Below, piece after piece: positions 6,155-6,906 of a stretch of DNA of 6,906 nt. The DNA comes from Caldifarciminota bacterium (GTDB lineage Bacteria > Hydrothermota > Tepidihabitantia > Tepidihabitantales > JAOUPE01). The notes beneath the pieces were generated by a model. It was not told the DNA's origin. It did not search any database and was given only the letters and a program-made list of their open reading frames with translations. Position numbers and translations under genes: made by a program. How positions within the stretch are numbered: position 1 is the stretch's first letter; each line of letters opens with the position of its first letter. The stretch lies in contig JAOUPE010000086.1 of the NCBI GenBank assembly GCA_029880025.1, forward strand, positions 1 to 6,906, written 5' to 3'.

Positions 6155-6183
6155 TTGACAGGATGAAGTTGTTTGGTTATGTT
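6155..6183 (+). promoter_or_regulatory. Promoter of the deaminase-like gene
   Basis: TTGACA (6155-6160) is perfect, the spacer is 17 bp and TATGTT (6178-6183) matches 4/6. The -10 is 7 nt before AAGGAG (6191-6196), so the leader would be about 12 nt. The promoter diverges from that of the nucleotidyltransferase pair. Confidence 0.5.
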
Positions 6184-6201
6184 GAATTAAAAGGAGAAAA
6201 A

Positions 6202-6597
6202 ATGGAATTGACCAAACAGGATTTAGAATTAATCGAGCAAGCAAAAGTAACTGCTGATAGACTTCATGTTGATGATATTCATGAAGTAGCGGCAGCATTA
6301 AGGACTAAAGATGGCAAAATATTTACTGGCATTCATTTTGATGCGAATGTCGGCTTTGCCGATGTATGCGGCGAAGTGGCAACAATCTGTCATGCGGTAG
6401 CCCATGGCTATCGAGAATATGACTCGATTGTTGCGATATGGGGTGATGGCAAAGGAAATTATAGTTTATTAAGCCCGTGCGGTAGATGTCGAGAGGTAAT
6501 CAGTGATTTTGGCTTGGATATCTGGGTCATTGTTGGAAACTTAGAAAAACCATACAAACTAAAAATATCTGAACTTTTACCTTTGAAAAATAAATAA
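6202..6597 (+). CDS. Cytidine-deaminase-fold protein, substrate uncertain
   Basis: This 131-residue protein has the zinc hydrolytic site of the Cdd/blasticidin-S deaminase family: CGE (56-58) supplies a Cys ligand and the proton-shuttling Glu58, and SPCGRCREV (91-99) supplies Cys93 and Cys96. LRTKDGKIFTG (33-43) and the ending SELLP match tetrameric cytidine deaminases of normal length. Compared with the B. subtilis enzyme as I remember it, the alignment is ungapped from the strand before the active site. The base-stacking Phe of FQVGAAL becomes His27, the ribose-binding N-x-E becomes H45-x-D47, and the Arg after CAE becomes Val59. The enzyme should therefore deaminate something, but perhaps not cytidine. 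The ATG at 6202 is chosen because AAGGAG (6191-6196) lies 5 nt upstream; the longer upstream frame has no conserved sequence. It is a single gene with its own promoter, divergent from the nucleotidyltransferase pair. Confidence 0.88.
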   Translation: MELTKQDLELIEQAKVTADRLHVDDIHEVAAALRTKDGKIFTGIHFDANVGFADVCGEVATICHAVAHGYREYDSIVAIWGDGKGNYSLLSPCGRCREVISDFGLDIWVIVGNLEKPYKLKISELLPLKNK

Positions 6598-6599
6598 AT

Positions 6600-6614
6600 G
6601 TGATTATTAATCAC
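6600..6614. other. Perfect 6-bp hairpin directly after the deaminase stop
   Basis: GTGATT (6600-6605), loop ATT, AATCAC (6609-6614), beginning 3 nt after the TAA. It could protect or end the deaminase transcript, but on the plus strand it is followed by A residues rather than T, so it is not a standard intrinsic terminator. Confidence 0.35.
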
Positions 6615-6615
6615 T

Positions 6616-6638
6616 AAAAAAGGTTACTTAAAAGTAAC
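6616..6638 (-). terminator. Candidate intrinsic terminator for leftward transcription out of the repeat region
   Basis: Read on the minus strand, GTTACTT-TT-AAGTAAC (6623-6638) forms a perfect stem and is followed after one C by six T residues (6616-6621). The stem is short and A/T-rich, realistically 6 bp with a 4-nt loop. The orientation means it would stop transcripts coming from the right, not the deaminase mRNA. Confidence 0.4.
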
Positions 6639-6716
6639 GCTCAAATCGTCCCAATTTTTCGTCTATCGTCTTGAGCATCCGTCGTTTATCGTAATTTTCC
6701 CTTTAGGAGGGGGTAT

Positions 6717-6741
6717 CACTTAGGGGGTGACCCCCTAAGTG
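6717..6741. repeat. Perfect 11-bp-arm palindrome at the start of the array
   Basis: CACTTAGGGGG (6717-6727) and CCCCCTAAGTG (6731-6741) are exact reverse complements with a 3-nt loop (TGA). The stem has six G:C pairs and would be stable in RNA or extruded DNA. Neither strand has a T tract after it, so it is not a simple terminator. A smaller relative, GGGGG-TAG-CCCCC (6891-6903), ends the window. Confidence 0.85.
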
Positions 6742-6906
6742 GCTTGGGGAGTAGTCTCGGAGGTCGCTTCGGGAGTCGGTTCGGGGGTCGGTTCCTAAGT
6801 TGGTTCGGGAGTTGGTTTGGGAACTGGTTAAGGGATTGGTTAGGGAGCAACTTTGGGAGTTGGTTGGGGAGTGGGTTCGGGGGTAGACTCGGGGGTAGCC
6901 CCCTAA
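6717..6906. repeat. Degenerate 12-bp tandem repeat array, cut by the window end
   Basis: From 6717 the sequence falls into 15 consecutive 12-bp units plus a partial one, with no insertion or deletion. The consensus is YGGTTCGGGAGT; examples are cggttcgggggt (6777), tggttcgggagt (6801) and tggttggggagt (6861). Positions 2, 4-5, 7-9 and 11-12 are nearly fixed, while 1, 3 and 6 vary most. The motif CCTAAGT recurs at 6734 and 6794, and CCCCCTAA occurs at 6731 and at the window end. Because 12 is a multiple of 3, frames stay periodic. The plus frame in phase with 6741 is open to the window edge (WFGS-like units) but has no ATG or GTG start. Two minus frames are open, and a third reads as P-E-P-T units broken by several stops. 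I see no evidence that decides for coding. Confidence 0.85.

Larger units (their letters stand above)
6598..6716. other. Intergenic stretch between the deaminase gene and the repeat array
   Basis: No gene is supported here. It holds two perfect hairpins (6600-6614 and 6623-6638) listed separately. At 6660-6692 there is a short-motif run in which CGTCTATCG is followed by GTCGTTTATCG. Just before the array, AGGAGG (6705-6710) resembles a strong ribosome site, but no ATG, GTG or TTG leading to an open frame lies at a usable distance. Confidence 0.5.

Noticed and set aside
5938..6201. Long upstream extension of the deaminase frame
   Set aside because: It overlaps the opposite-strand small gene, lacks family similarity, and a strong AAGGAG fixes the start at 6202.
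6675..6906. Plus-strand open frame through the array (WFGS-like repeats) with AGGAGG upstream
   Set aside because: There is no ATG or GTG after the AGGAGG, and the frame may be open only because the G-rich 12-mer lacks stop triplets in that phase.
6703..6906. Minus-strand open frames through the array (S/T/P/R-rich)
   Set aside because: Two minus frames are open for the same compositional reason, and there is no start or conserved domain. A gene entering from the right is possible but unsupported here.
6717..6906. CRISPR array
   Set aside because: The unit is 12 bp with no unique spacers between repeats, and no cas genes are present.

Overview
The window is about 40% GC bacterial DNA with short intergenic gaps, good Shine-Dalgarno sites and near-consensus sigma70-type promoters. 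A secreted beta-propeller protein with a type-A-sorting/FlgD-like C-terminal domain lies next to a PorV/PorQ-like outer-membrane protein. That pairing, with the DUF3788, DUF302 and AbiEii-like nucleotidyltransferase genes, suggests an uncultured bacterium of the FCB group or a relative (candidate phylum WOR-3/Stahlbacteria would fit). This placement is inferred from protein style, not from a marker gene.

Layout. (1) Positions 1-1024, minus strand: a two-gene operon of a DUF3788 protein and a class I SAM-dependent methyltransferase cut by the window edge, with a candidate promoter. (2) Positions 1258-4780, minus strand: the main operon. A consensus promoter (TTGACA, 17 bp, TATAAT) and a leader of about 120 nt precede an 818-residue exported protein. 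That protein has a signal peptide, a probable seven-bladed Asp-box propeller, two tandem 136-residue modules and a C-terminal sorting-like domain. It is followed, with its stop codon inside the next ribosome site, by the PorV/PorQ-like beta-barrel gene. (3) Positions 4821-5258, plus strand: a DUF302 gene whose promoter contains a perfect 8-bp dyad between -35 and -10. (4) Positions 5298-6055, minus strand: a small helical protein overlapping a minimal AbiEii-like nucleotidyltransferase, arranged like a toxin-antitoxin pair. (5) Positions 6155-6597, plus strand: a cytidine-deaminase-fold enzyme that keeps its zinc site but has changed substrate-contact residues. (6) Positions 6598-6906: no convincing gene. 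The stretch holds two small hairpins and then a degenerate, indel-free 12-bp tandem repeat array, opened by a perfect 11-bp-arm palindrome and running off the window.

The propeller and barrel genes probably work together as exported cargo and outer-membrane partner. The nucleotidyltransferase pair may be a small defence or addiction module. Three short genes (DUF3788, DUF302, deaminase) share a promoter layout in which the -10 box lies only 7-9 nt before the Shine-Dalgarno, giving leaders of about a dozen nucleotides. The least explained elements are the 12-bp array, the tandem 136-residue modules and the small partner of the nucleotidyltransferase.
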